A DNA stretch of 6,671 bases from NCBI GenBank assembly GCA_020355945.1, contig CP070627.1:1728856-1735526 (forward strand), written 5' to 3'. Within the stretch, counting starts at the first letter, position 1. Every line of letters starts with the position of its first letter. Origin of the DNA: Candidatus Aminicenantota bacterium (GTDB lineage: Bacteria > Acidobacteriota > Aminicenantia > UBA2199). The position numbers were made by a program, and so were the translations under genes. Positions 1 through 6,074 of this stretch are shown here, in pieces. Under the pieces are notes generated by a model. It was not told the DNA's origin and did no database searches. It worked only from the letters and a program-made list of their open reading frames with translations.

Positions 1-9
1 GTGAAGCAT

Positions 10-41
10 AGGGGGGCGCTTTTTGAAAAAACTGCCCCCCT
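10..41. repeat. GC-rich hairpin with T5/A5 apex
   Basis: AGGGGGGC at 10-17 pairs perfectly with GCCCCCCT at 34-41. Between them TTTTT (20-24) faces a run of six A (26-31) across a single G. The structure would form on either strand. It resembles an intrinsic terminator stem but has no T-run after it on either strand, so it could equally be a dispersed intergenic palindrome. No coding sequence is visible in 1-158, so it probably lies between smc and whatever gene is to the left of the window. Confidence 0.55.
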
Positions 42-113
42 GGACCCGTGAAACATCCGCAAAAACTTTTGATTAAAGAAGGGCCTCTGTACTAATAAGA
101 AGTTTTTGGAAGT

Positions 114-143
114 CCAGAAACCTTTTTTCAAAAAGGTTTCTGG
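114..143 (-). terminator. Perfect 14-bp palindrome just past smc; possible terminator
   Basis: CCAGAAACCTTTTT (114-127) is the exact inverse complement of AAAAAGGTTTCTGG (130-143), leaving a two-base apex that would open to a loop of about four. It starts 15 bases after the smc stop codon on the minus strand, where a terminator is expected. The T-run is inside the stem rather than after it, and the following minus-strand bases are only mildly T-rich. It may therefore act as a bidirectional terminator or RNA-stabilising hairpin, or be a repeat-family member. A one-base-shorter relative of its left arm lies at 6624-6636. Confidence 0.45.
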
Positions 144-158
144 CCGCCGGAGGCACAA

Positions 159-3100
159 TTAGAATTTTCCTTTGTTGTCGGTCATTTTCATCGAGTAGAT
201 GGTGGATATACCAGGCTCATTCATAGTGATACCGTAGATGTAATCGGCTTCTTCCATGGTTTTGAAATTATGGGTGATAATGAGGAACTGGGTATTTTTC
301 TTTAATTGATGGAGGAATTTTAAAAACCGCTGGATATTGGCTTCGTCCAGAGAGGCATCCACTTCATCGAATACGCAGAACGGAGACGGTTTGTATTGAA
401 AGAGAGCAAACAAAAAAGCCAGGGAAGTTAAGGTTTTTTCACCACCGGAAAGCAAATTCAGGATGAGCTTTCGTTTGCCTGGCGGCTGGGCTTTAATCTC
501 AAGACCTGTCTCCAAAATATCACTTTCATCCATTATTACCAATTCTGCTTCACCACCTTCAAATAAAATCTGGAAATTTTGTTTAAAATTCTTATTGATC
601 TGCTTAAACGCATCTAAAAAACTGACGCGAGATTCACTATCGATCCTTTTGATGGCTTCATTCATGTCCTCGATGGACTTGATCACATCATCCCTTTGGG
701 ACAGCAAAAAGATATAATCTTTGGTTAAAATTTCATACTCGGATTCAGCGGAAAAATTCAACCGGTTGCTGTCTCTCATCCGGATCAATCGTTCATTTAG
801 GGTTTCGATTTTGGCCTCCAGTTCCTCCATGGATAATTCCATTAGTTCGGGTACAGCCTCCAGGTTCTTCAGTTCGGTATTCAACTCTTTAAACGCCATG
901 TCTTCCAACTGGAAGAGGTCCTTTTTTATAGAAGAAAGGTTGATTTCAAATTGCTTCTTATTTTCTTTGATTTCTTCCAGTGCTTTCCGTTGGGAATTTA
1001 AAATCGCTGATTTTTCTTTTATTCCTGTATTCAGGGCATTGAATTCTTTCTCCTGGGTTTGAACCACTGTTTCCAGGTCTTCTTTCGATTGCGTTAACCC
1101 GGTTAACTCGTTGGCTGAGGTTTCTTCGTTATCTTTCAGCCGGTCAATATCTTCCTTTAAAGTTAGAATTTCCTGTTCATTGACGTTAATGGTATTTTCC
1201 AGTTTGGCTTTGGTATTATTTAAGCTTTTCAGCCTGGAATGAGAAGAACTGATTTTCTCTTTTGCCAGGTTAACGGCATTTTCTTTTTGTAAATAATTTT
1301 TTTCAATGCGATTGATTTCTTCTTTTATCAGTTGGACGTCTTCCTGGTATTTATCCCGTTTTTGACTGAGTTTTTTATAACTTTCTTCCAATTCACTATT
1401 TTTCATTTCCAGGATTTCGAATTCTTCTTGCAATTTATCTTTTTCCGCCAACAGCAGTTCCATTTCAGCTTCTGTGGATTTAACTCGTTTCATATTGGTT
1501 TCCCTGTTTTTTACCAGGGTTTCCAGGCTGGTTTTCAACTGCATTAACTGTTTTTCTTCGTCTCGTAATTGGGTGCGAAGTTCTTCTACTTTTTCTACCA
1601 ATCCGGTTTGTTTTTCTTTTTCTTTTTCCAGGTCTTTTTTTATTTTCCCTGATCCTGCTGTTAGTTGGTTCTTTTTTTCATCGATTTCACGGATTTCTTC
1701 CAGTACATCCAGGATACCTTTTTCCCTACTTCGGATCAACAGGCCATCTTTGGTTATGGTTTCCGCGTTTTCAGTAACCACATCAATTCCATGGACAATA
1801 AATATTCGTATCCCATTTTTCAGGTTATCAACCAGGACACCGTTTTTAAAAAATTCCTTCAGGTCATCTTTTTTTAAGGAAAACAAATCCTTGACCCAGG
1901 CAATAAAACCTTGTTCTTTCGCTATTTTTTCCTTATCCGGGGTAGATAGAGAAGGAATCTCTCTGCGCAGCAAACATTTATTAATGAGTTCCCTGTCAAA
2001 AAGGTGCTGGTTTCTTTTTACCAGTAGGGCATCCATTTCTTCATAATAGAAATTTTCCAGTATGTTGTGGTATTTTTTGTCTGCCTGGATTAAATCTTGC
2101 AAACATCCATCATGGGGAATTCCCGGGCCTTCCACTTCCGCGGCTTCTCCTACAATTTTCTTTTTGATTTCCAGGTATTTTGCCTTCTGGTTTTCCAGGT
2201 TTTTGATTTCGTTTTGGTAATTATTCAAATTGGTGGTCAGTTCTTCGATTTTTTGCTTGTTTTCCCGGGATTGGGTTTCCATATCTTTAAACCGGGTTTC
2301 TTTTTGTGCATACTGTTGGGTTAAGGTCTCGATAGTGGTTCCTGTTTTTTGTATTTCATCGGAACTGACCTGGTCCTGTAATTGGGAAACAAAATTCTTT
2401 TTAGTTTCCACCTCATTTACAATCCGCATCATCCGTTTATCTATCTCTTTTATCTTATTGGTGATGTTGGTCATTTCCGCTTGAATATTGAAAATATCGG
2501 TTTTTAGTCCGGCGTTGTCCGTGTGGTTGTTTTCTAAGCGATCGTTAAGATCAACCAATTGTGATTCCAGTTTTTCATAACCGGAGTTTTCGTCTTTTAA
2601 TTTTAATTCCAGTTGGTTGAGATCATTCCCGGTAATTTCTATTTGCTTTTCCAGTTCCAGGATTTCTTTCTTATTGGATTCAATGGAGTTTTTAATATCA
2701 TTGATTTTCTGGTTTTTAAAGCTTCGGCTCTGTTTGGACCGCTCAATTTCATTTTTAACGGAAAGTATTTTTTTATTAAAATCAAATATTTTTTGTTGAT
2801 TTTGTTTTAAATCTTTATCCAGGAGCCACCGTTTTTCTTCCAGTTTCATCAGGTCTTTTTCCAGGGCATTGATTTCTTTGACCGCAATGGTTTCCTGGTT
2901 GATTAATTTTTCTATTCCTGTCTTATAATTATCAAAATCTTCCTGGAACAGGTTTTTTTTGTTGATTAAAAGGGTTTTCAGGTAATTTACCTTATCATTT
3001 TTGATGTTCCGGTACCGTTTAACAAAATTGACCTGGTTTTTTAAGTCTTTGAGTCGGCTTTCTTTATCCAGGATTAATACCTGGATATTGTCCAGGTTTT

Positions 3101-3641
3101 GTTGAGCGATGATTAATTTATTGGCGGTTTCTTTTTTTCTCAGCAGGTACTGGGCAATACCAGCGGCTTCTTCGATGAGCAATCGTTTCTCGCTGGGTTT
3201 AAGGGAGACCAGTTTTTCGATACTGCCTTGTTCAAAAATAAAGTAATTCCGGCCGCCCAGTTTCATTTTATAAAGGACATCCTGGATATCCTTGTTCCTA
3301 CAGTAGCGTTCATTTAAAATAAATTTGCCTTCACCGGTTCTAAAGAATCTCCGGGCAATGTAAATCTCTTCGCTGTGATTGGTAAAGAAAGCCCCGACTT
3401 CAGTCATGCCCAGGGGTTTTTTAGAGGTGCTGCCGTTAAAAATGAGGTCCTCGGTGTTTTCGCCCCTAAGGCTTTTTATTCTTTGCTCTCCTAATACCCA
3501 TAAGATAGAATCAACGATATTGCTCTTTCCGCACCCGTTGGGCCCGACAACCGCGGTTATTCCCTTATGCAATTTGATGACGGTTTTATCCGGGAAGGAT
3601 TTAAAGCCGTGCAATTCAAGTCTGTCCAGGTATATGTCCAT
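159..3641 (-). CDS. smc: Chromosome segregation ATPase SMC
   Basis: This is a full-length bacterial SMC of 1160 residues, near the family's usual 1150-1190. SMC homodimers, normally with ScpA and ScpB, load on DNA and extrude loops to compact and segregate the chromosome in the cytoplasm. Visible, numbered from the ATG: Walker A GPNGCGKS (33-40), Q-loop GEQ (51-53), SLRG arginine motif, a long first coiled coil (about 170-500), a hinge (about 503-650), a second coil (about 655-1000), signature LSGGE (1064-1068), Walker B ending FDE (1091-1093), D-loop ASLDEAN and switch histidine in ITHNF (H1124). The head is intact. The hinge keeps GCLQDLI and GLLI but lacks the usual closing Gly-Gly motif. 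I chose the ATG at 3641 because MDIYLDRLELHG fits the family; a TTG two codons upstream is possible. No Shine-Dalgarno sequence precedes either. scpA, scpB and ftsY are not adjacent. Confidence 0.97.
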   Translation of the reverse strand: MDIYLDRLELHGFKSFPDKTVIKLHKGITAVVGPNGCGKSNIVDSILWVLGEQRIKSLRGENTEDLIFNGSTSKKPLGMTEVGAFFTNHSEEIYIARRFFRTGEGKFILNERYCRNKDIQDVLYKMKLGGRNYFIFEQGSIEKLVSLKPSEKRLLIEEAAGIAQYLLRKKETANKLIIAQQNLDNIQVLILDKESRLKDLKNQVNFVKRYRNIKNDKVNYLKTLLINKKNLFQEDFDNYKTGIEKLINQETIAVKEINALEKDLMKLEEKRWLLDKDLKQNQQKIFDFNKKILSVKNEIERSKQSRSFKNQKINDIKNSIESNKKEILELEKQIEITGNDLNQLELKLKDENSGYEKLESQLVDLNDRLENNHTDNAGLKTDIFNIQAEMTNITNKIKEIDKRMMRIVNEVETKKNFVSQLQDQVSSDEIQKTGTTIETLTQQYAQKETRFKDMETQSRENKQKIEELTTNLNNYQNEIKNLENQKAKYLEIKKKIVGEAAEVEGPGIPHDGCLQDLIQADKKYHNILENFYYEEMDALLVKRNQHLFDRELINKCLLRREIPSLSTPDKEKIAKEQGFIAWVKDLFSLKKDDLKEFFKNGVLVDNLKNGIRIFIVHGIDVVTENAETITKDGLLIRSREKGILDVLEEIREIDEKKNQLTAGSGKIKKDLEKEKEKQTGLVEKVEELRTQLRDEEKQLMQLKTSLETLVKNRETNMKRVKSTEAEMELLLAEKDKLQEEFEILEMKNSELEESYKKLSQKRDKYQEDVQLIKEEINRIEKNYLQKENAVNLAKEKISSSHSRLKSLNNTKAKLENTINVNEQEILTLKEDIDRLKDNEETSANELTGLTQSKEDLETVVQTQEKEFNALNTGIKEKSAILNSQRKALEEIKENKKQFEINLSSIKKDLFQLEDMAFKELNTELKNLEAVPELMELSMEELEAKIETLNERLIRMRDSNRLNFSAESEYEILTKDYIFLLSQRDDVIKSIEDMNEAIKRIDSESRVSFLDAFKQINKNFKQNFQILFEGGEAELVIMDESDILETGLEIKAQPPGKRKLILNLLSGGEKTLTSLAFLFALFQYKPSPFCVFDEVDASLDEANIQRFLKFLHQLKKNTQFLIITHNFKTMEEADYIYGITMNEPGISTIYSMKMTDNKGKF

Positions 3642-3649
3642 TTTCAATC

Positions 3650-3683
3650 AACAATTAACAATTGACAATTGGAAATTGTTAAC
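3650..3683. repeat. 7-bp minisatellite and inverted repeat upstream of smc
   Basis: Three tandem 7-bp units read AACAATT (3650-3656), AACAATT (3657-3663) and GACAATT (3664-3670). Overlapping them, TTAACAATT (3655-3663) is the exact inverse complement of AATTGTTAA (3674-3682), giving a 9-bp stem with a 10-base loop. The array ends 8 bases before the smc start codon and occupies the place of a Shine-Dalgarno sequence. Whether it regulates smc or is neutral repeat DNA cannot be told from the sequence. Confidence 0.7.
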
Positions 3684-3702
3684 TTCCCTTCTTCACTGTC
3701 AA
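3675..3702 (-). promoter_or_regulatory. Candidate promoter of smc
   Basis: On the minus strand a perfect -35 hexamer TTGACA (3702-3697) is followed, after 16 bases, by AACAAT (3680-3675), which matches four of six -10 positions. It points at smc, with the start codon about 34 bases beyond. The -10 lies inside the inverted repeat just described. AT-rich intergenic DNA gives such matches by chance, so this is a weak call. Confidence 0.3.
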
Positions 3703-3786
3703 TTTCAGTACAAAATAGCATACCATATTTTTTTAGTTTTGAAAATACCTTTTTGTTGGCCTAAATCCACTGCTTATTTTTTAAGC

Positions 3787-3816
3787 CGCGAAGACACGCG
3801 AAGAGACGCGAAAATA
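3787..3816. repeat. Three tandem 10-bp CGCGAA units
   Basis: Consecutive units read CGCGAAGACA (3787-3796), CGCGAAGAGA (3797-3806) and CGCGAAAATA (3807-3816). The CGCGAA core is exact in all three and the period is 10 bp, near one helical turn. It is intergenic, between smc and the methyltransferase, and more G+C-rich than its surroundings. The function is unknown. Confidence 0.7.
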
Positions 3817-3840
3817 ACAGGACGATAAAAATCATCTTAA

Positions 3841-3877
3841 TAAAAAGTTTGGTTCCTGGCGGAGGCTTTCCCCCAGG
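3841..3877 (-). terminator. Possible terminator of the methyltransferase gene
   Basis: On the minus strand, 23 bases after the methyltransferase stop, CCTGG (3877-3873) pairs with CCAGG (3859-3855), and the G-rich and CCTCC inner segments can pair further. Seven bases later comes CTTTTTATTA (3848-3841 and on), a short T-run. The spacing between stem and T-run is longer than ideal. The bases GGTTCCTGGCGGAGGC (3851-3866) also resemble the right arm and tail of the palindrome at 135-154, so this may be a repeat relic. Confidence 0.35.
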
Positions 3878-3900
3878 TGATAAGTAGTGGTTTCGAATCT

Positions 3901-4638
3901 TTAAGGGGCTTTCCTGCCTTTTTTCAATACATAGACGACCCAGGGTGCAATCCTTGTTTCATTGACCCATTGATACGGCTCTCTTTCATTTGCTAATGGT
4001 TTATAAATTTTGACTAATTCCAATCCGGCTCTCTTAAAGACCTCTTGATAACTCTCATCTGTCCAAATAATATCCACTACTGGCCTTTTATCTTCTGTGT
4101 CTGTTATAATTATTTTTACTTTGTCTCCGCTTTTTGCATATTTATTCCCCGGGAAGTCCTTAGTAGAAAATGAAGCCCATTCATGTGTATATATCTCCGG
4201 TGATGAGACCAGGTTAACGATTCTTCCTTCTTTTTTCAGTAGGTTCCCCATTGCTTTTAGTATTTTAACCTTATTTTCCACTGCAGGTATATTATCAAAA
4301 GTAAATACAGACAGGGCAAGATCGTAGGCATTATCTTTAAATTGGTTTAGGTCCCCATCTTCGATAAGACGATAGTCCCCTTTGGGATCTATTTCTCTTG
4401 CTTTCTTTATCATATCCTCAGCTATATCGACTCCCACCGTATCAAATCCAATTTTTTGCAAGAATCTCGTAGAACGTCCCGTACCACACCCAAAATCTAT
4501 GGCTTTTCTTCCTTTGACATGTTCAAATATGATTTCATGTAAATCCCTATATGCCAAATAATACGTACCGGGAAACTCCAGTTTAGCATAGGCTTCTGCT
4601 CGTTTAGCATCCTCATATGAATTAAAAATTTTCATCAT
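3901..4638 (-). CDS. Class I SAM-dependent methyltransferase
   Basis: A complete protein of 245 residues, typical for a stand-alone Rossmann-fold methyltransferase transferring a methyl group from S-adenosylmethionine. Visible motifs: SAM-binding motif I as DFGCGTG (48-54); the acidic end of strand 2 in VGVDIAEDM (D71) that would hold the SAM ribose; an acidic motif II region around D95 (IEDGDL); and YDLALSVFTFDNI (105-117) before the usual KAMGNLLKKEGRIV helix-strand. The C-terminal part (about 150-235) would form the substrate cap and carries no motif I recognise, so the substrate is unknown. There is no signal peptide or membrane segment, so it is likely cytosolic. The start is a double ATG: GAGG lies 2 bases before the first and 5 before the second, so the second (4635) may be used. 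It appears monocistronic; the neighbours do not point to a pathway. Confidence 0.9.
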   Translation of the reverse strand: MMKIFNSYEDAKRAEAYAKLEFPGTYYLAYRDLHEIIFEHVKGRKAIDFGCGTGRSTRFLQKIGFDTVGVDIAEDMIKKAREIDPKGDYRLIEDGDLNQFKDNAYDLALSVFTFDNIPAVENKVKILKAMGNLLKKEGRIVNLVSSPEIYTHEWASFSTKDFPGNKYAKSGDKVKIIITDTEDKRPVVDIIWTDESYQEVFKRAGLELVKIYKPLANEREPYQWVNETRIAPWVVYVLKKGRKAP

Positions 4639-4693
4639 TACCTCTTTTTTTACCGGTTATTTTACCTTTTAACCTTCCGGTTGGCAACAACCA

Positions 4694-4699
4694 ATTATA
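4694..4699 (-). promoter_or_regulatory. Candidate -10 element of the methyltransferase gene
   Basis: The minus strand reads TATAAT exactly at 4699-4694, about 55 bases before the start codon and within an AT-rich stretch. No good -35 hexamer sits 16-18 bases upstream; TTGGCA (4730-4725) is the nearest match but is 25 bases away. A short inverted repeat TTGG-6-CCAA (4681-4694) lies right beside it and could be an operator, though this is speculative. Confidence 0.4.
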
Positions 4700-4814
4700 A
4701 TACAAAAAAATATAAAGTAGAGGATGCCAATTAGATTGGAACGATTAGTGAAGCCGATTGAGTCTAAATTGAGGCTATTGGCAAACTTTACCGACTTGAA
4801 TGGGAGAAAAATAT

Positions 4815-4880
4815 GAAAATAGAAAATAGAGAAAATAGGAGAGAGAAAATAGAAAATAGGAATAGAAAATAGGAGAAAAT
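4815..4880. repeat. Purine-rich GAAAAT simple-repeat tract
   Basis: GAAAAT occurs seven times on the plus strand, starting at 4815, 4822, 4831, 4845, 4852, 4865 and 4875, mostly continued as AG or AGG. Spacings are irregular (7, 9, 14, 7, 13 and 10). The plus strand is almost pure purine from about 4801 to 4890, apart from single T bases. It is non-coding and fills much of the gap between the methyltransferase and the broken gene. This looks like slippage-derived microsatellite DNA. Confidence 0.75.
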
Positions 4881-4909
4881 GGGAAAAATGGTTACCTAAG
4901 TGTGAAATC

Positions 4910-4926
4910 CTGCCATTTTCTGGCAG
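4910..4926 (-). terminator. Small hairpin downstream of the broken gene
   Basis: CTGCCA (4910-4915) pairs with TGGCAG (4921-4926) around a five-base loop. It begins 14 bases beyond the stop codon of the broken gene on the minus strand, where a terminator is expected. Only a weak ATTT follows on that strand, so termination is doubtful. The left arm is part of the CTGCCATT word that recurs at 6443-6450. Confidence 0.3.
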
Positions 4927-4939
4927 AATATTTTCTTCA

Positions 4940-5380
4940 TCAATAATTCAATGCTGGAATAATGACAAATTCTTTAATCTTCATGGCGGTAATCGCAACT
5001 TCTTTTCCCATTTTGGTAAGATAATATTTGTAGCTTTCAGTTGCTTTCTTGATTATTCCATGCAGTTTCAACCGTTTCAGAATTCTTGATATCTGCCCAC
5101 TACTCTTTTGGGGCAAAAATTTTCTTATGTCCTTGTTTCTAAAACCGGAAATATTAAACTCTCCCCGAGTAAGGATATGGATGATTTTCATATCGTTCTC
5201 ATCAAAAAAATTGAATCCCTTGTATCCACGATTATTTTTTTCAATTCTTTGAGTTACCTTTCGTAACCTTTTTGTACCAACCTTTCTTTCCTCAATCGTA
5301 GAGATAAATTCATGGTATCTACGATTAGCAAATTTGGCGACTTTAATAAAAGGTCTAAGGCTATAGATATTCTTCTTCAT
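4940..5380 (-). CDS. C-terminal winged-helix fragment of the broken gene
   Basis: A 146-codon open frame that could be translated alone by coupling, since its ATG (5380-5378) overlaps the upstream TGA as ATGA. Family sequence continues upstream of this ATG in the same frame (AAA AAA TTC ACT TCT), so it is more likely a frameshifted tail. Residues about 63-130 look like a winged helix: a helix NDMKIIHILTRGEF, a second NKDIRKFLP, a recognition helix SSGQISRILKRLKLHG, and a wing IIKKATESYKYYLTKMG. This pattern is seen in MarR/ArsR-type DNA-binding domains. The N-terminal 50 residues are basic and rich in helix formers. Intact copies elsewhere would carry this as the DNA-binding end of a longer protein. 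Confidence 0.45.
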   Translation of the reverse strand: MKKNIYSLRPFIKVAKFANRRYHEFISTIEERKVGTKRLRKVTQRIEKNNRGYKGFNFFDENDMKIIHILTRGEFNISGFRNKDIRKFLPQKSSGQISRILKRLKLHGIIKKATESYKYYLTKMGKEVAITAMKIKEFVIIPALNY

Positions 5381-5922
5381 AGAAGTGAATTTTTTGGATG
5401 TGCTTCCATCCCTATGTTCCTATGTTCTACTTTACGGTAGTGTCTAAAGAAAGAAATGTCAGTGGTTGTGGTTTCTATTCTTAAAACCTGCTGAAATTTA
5501 TCATACATCTTTATCCAAACCTCCCCCATTGTATGTTTTACGCGAATTCCTTCTTTACGGATATCGTAACGATTACCCATTTCTCCTTTGAAACGTCCAT
5601 GCATTTTTCGACCTAAAAAAGTAGAAATTCTATCGGGTTTTAATGTATGAACTGCTGTTGCTATCAAATGATCGTAGATTTCCTTTAAATCTTTTTGTCT
5701 ACGGAAAACAATATCGGTCGAATATTCTACTTGCATCACACTCCAATGATACCTTATTCCAAAGCGTTTAATGATAGGGCAAAAAGTTTTTGCAAAGTCA
5801 TCAAGAAGACGGTGAAGAATACTAACGTCAAAACTATCTGATATCTCCTGCGCCTTTTCAAAATCAGCGATATCAACGAAAGCATTATCACCCATAAGAT
5901 ACTCGATTCCTGCTTCTTCCAA
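5377..5922 (-). CDS. Central fragment of the broken gene (possible residual ORF)
   Basis: This 181-codon open frame starts at an internal ATG, but the same frame is open from 6093 and reads as family sequence from about 6065, so the ATG is probably not a natural start and has no ribosome site. It holds the basic core of the family: GRKMHGRFKGEMGNRYD (about 104-120), then IKMYDKF (137-143) and LRIETT (147-152). The lysine-tyrosine-aspartate-lysine plus Arg-Ile-Glu pattern recalls plasmid and phage replication initiators, a loose likeness only. Its stop overlaps the ATG of the next fragment as ATGA. If translated at all it would be a truncated protein. I list it so the open frame is not lost; the whole locus is best read as a pseudogene. 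Confidence 0.4.
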   Translation of the reverse strand: MEEAGIEYLMGDNAFVDIADFEKAQEISDSFDVSILHRLLDDFAKTFCPIIKRFGIRYHWSVMQVEYSTDIVFRRQKDLKEIYDHLIATAVHTLKPDRISTFLGRKMHGRFKGEMGNRYDIRKEGIRVKHTMGEVWIKMYDKFQQVLRIETTTTDISFFRHYRKVEHRNIGMEAHPKNSLL

Positions 5923-6058
5923 TTTCGAAGCTAACCAATTATGACCATTAAAATAGAAATAGTAATGAAGGCATGGAGCATAATCTCTTGCTAAATAACA
6001 TTCGCCTGTCTTTTCATTATATTTGGGTTTATAATAGGTGTTGAGCTCTTTGCATGAG

Positions 6059-6074
6059 ATTATATAATTATATA
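6059..6074. repeat. 8-bp tandem duplication that breaks the reading frame
   Basis: ATTATATA is present twice in tandem (6059-6066 and 6067-6074), read on the minus strand as TATATAAT twice. Removing one copy joins fragment B to fragment C and gives LFYIISCKELN without a stop. This fits the family pattern I remember (GLVHIFS followed by a TYKP motif). The duplication is therefore the likely cause of this frameshift. Confidence 0.75.

Noticed and set aside
1474..2046. 190-codon open frame on the plus strand, and other plus-strand frames at 463-717, 721-1062, 1332-1547, 1665-1877, 2097-2324, 2230-2484 and 2613-2810
   Set aside because: All are antisense to the intact smc gene, are rich in Ser/Phe/Leu as expected from complemented coiled-coil codons, and show no family resemblance.
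3642..3647. TTG start for smc two codons upstream of the ATG
   Set aside because: It adds only two residues, has no ribosome site, and the ATG gives the usual SMC N-terminus.
3379..3828. 149-codon plus-strand frame reaching into the intergenic region
   Set aside because: Most of it is antisense to the conserved SMC head, and the remainder crosses the minisatellite and 10-bp repeats. No domain or ribosome site is visible.
4724..4816. 30-residue plus-strand ORF (MPIRLERLVKPIESK...) with AGAGG directly before the ATG
   Set aside because: The AGAGG touches the ATG with no spacer, the peptide has no recognisable family, and it ends in the purine repeat. A chance ORF is more likely.
4815..4880. 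Possible CRISPR or iteron array
   Set aside because: The repeat words are 6-8 bases, irregularly spaced and without unique spacers. No cas or rep gene is nearby.
4097..5252. Plus-strand frames at 4097-4327 and 5049-5252
   Set aside because: They are shadows of the methyltransferase and of the winged-helix fragment on the other strand.
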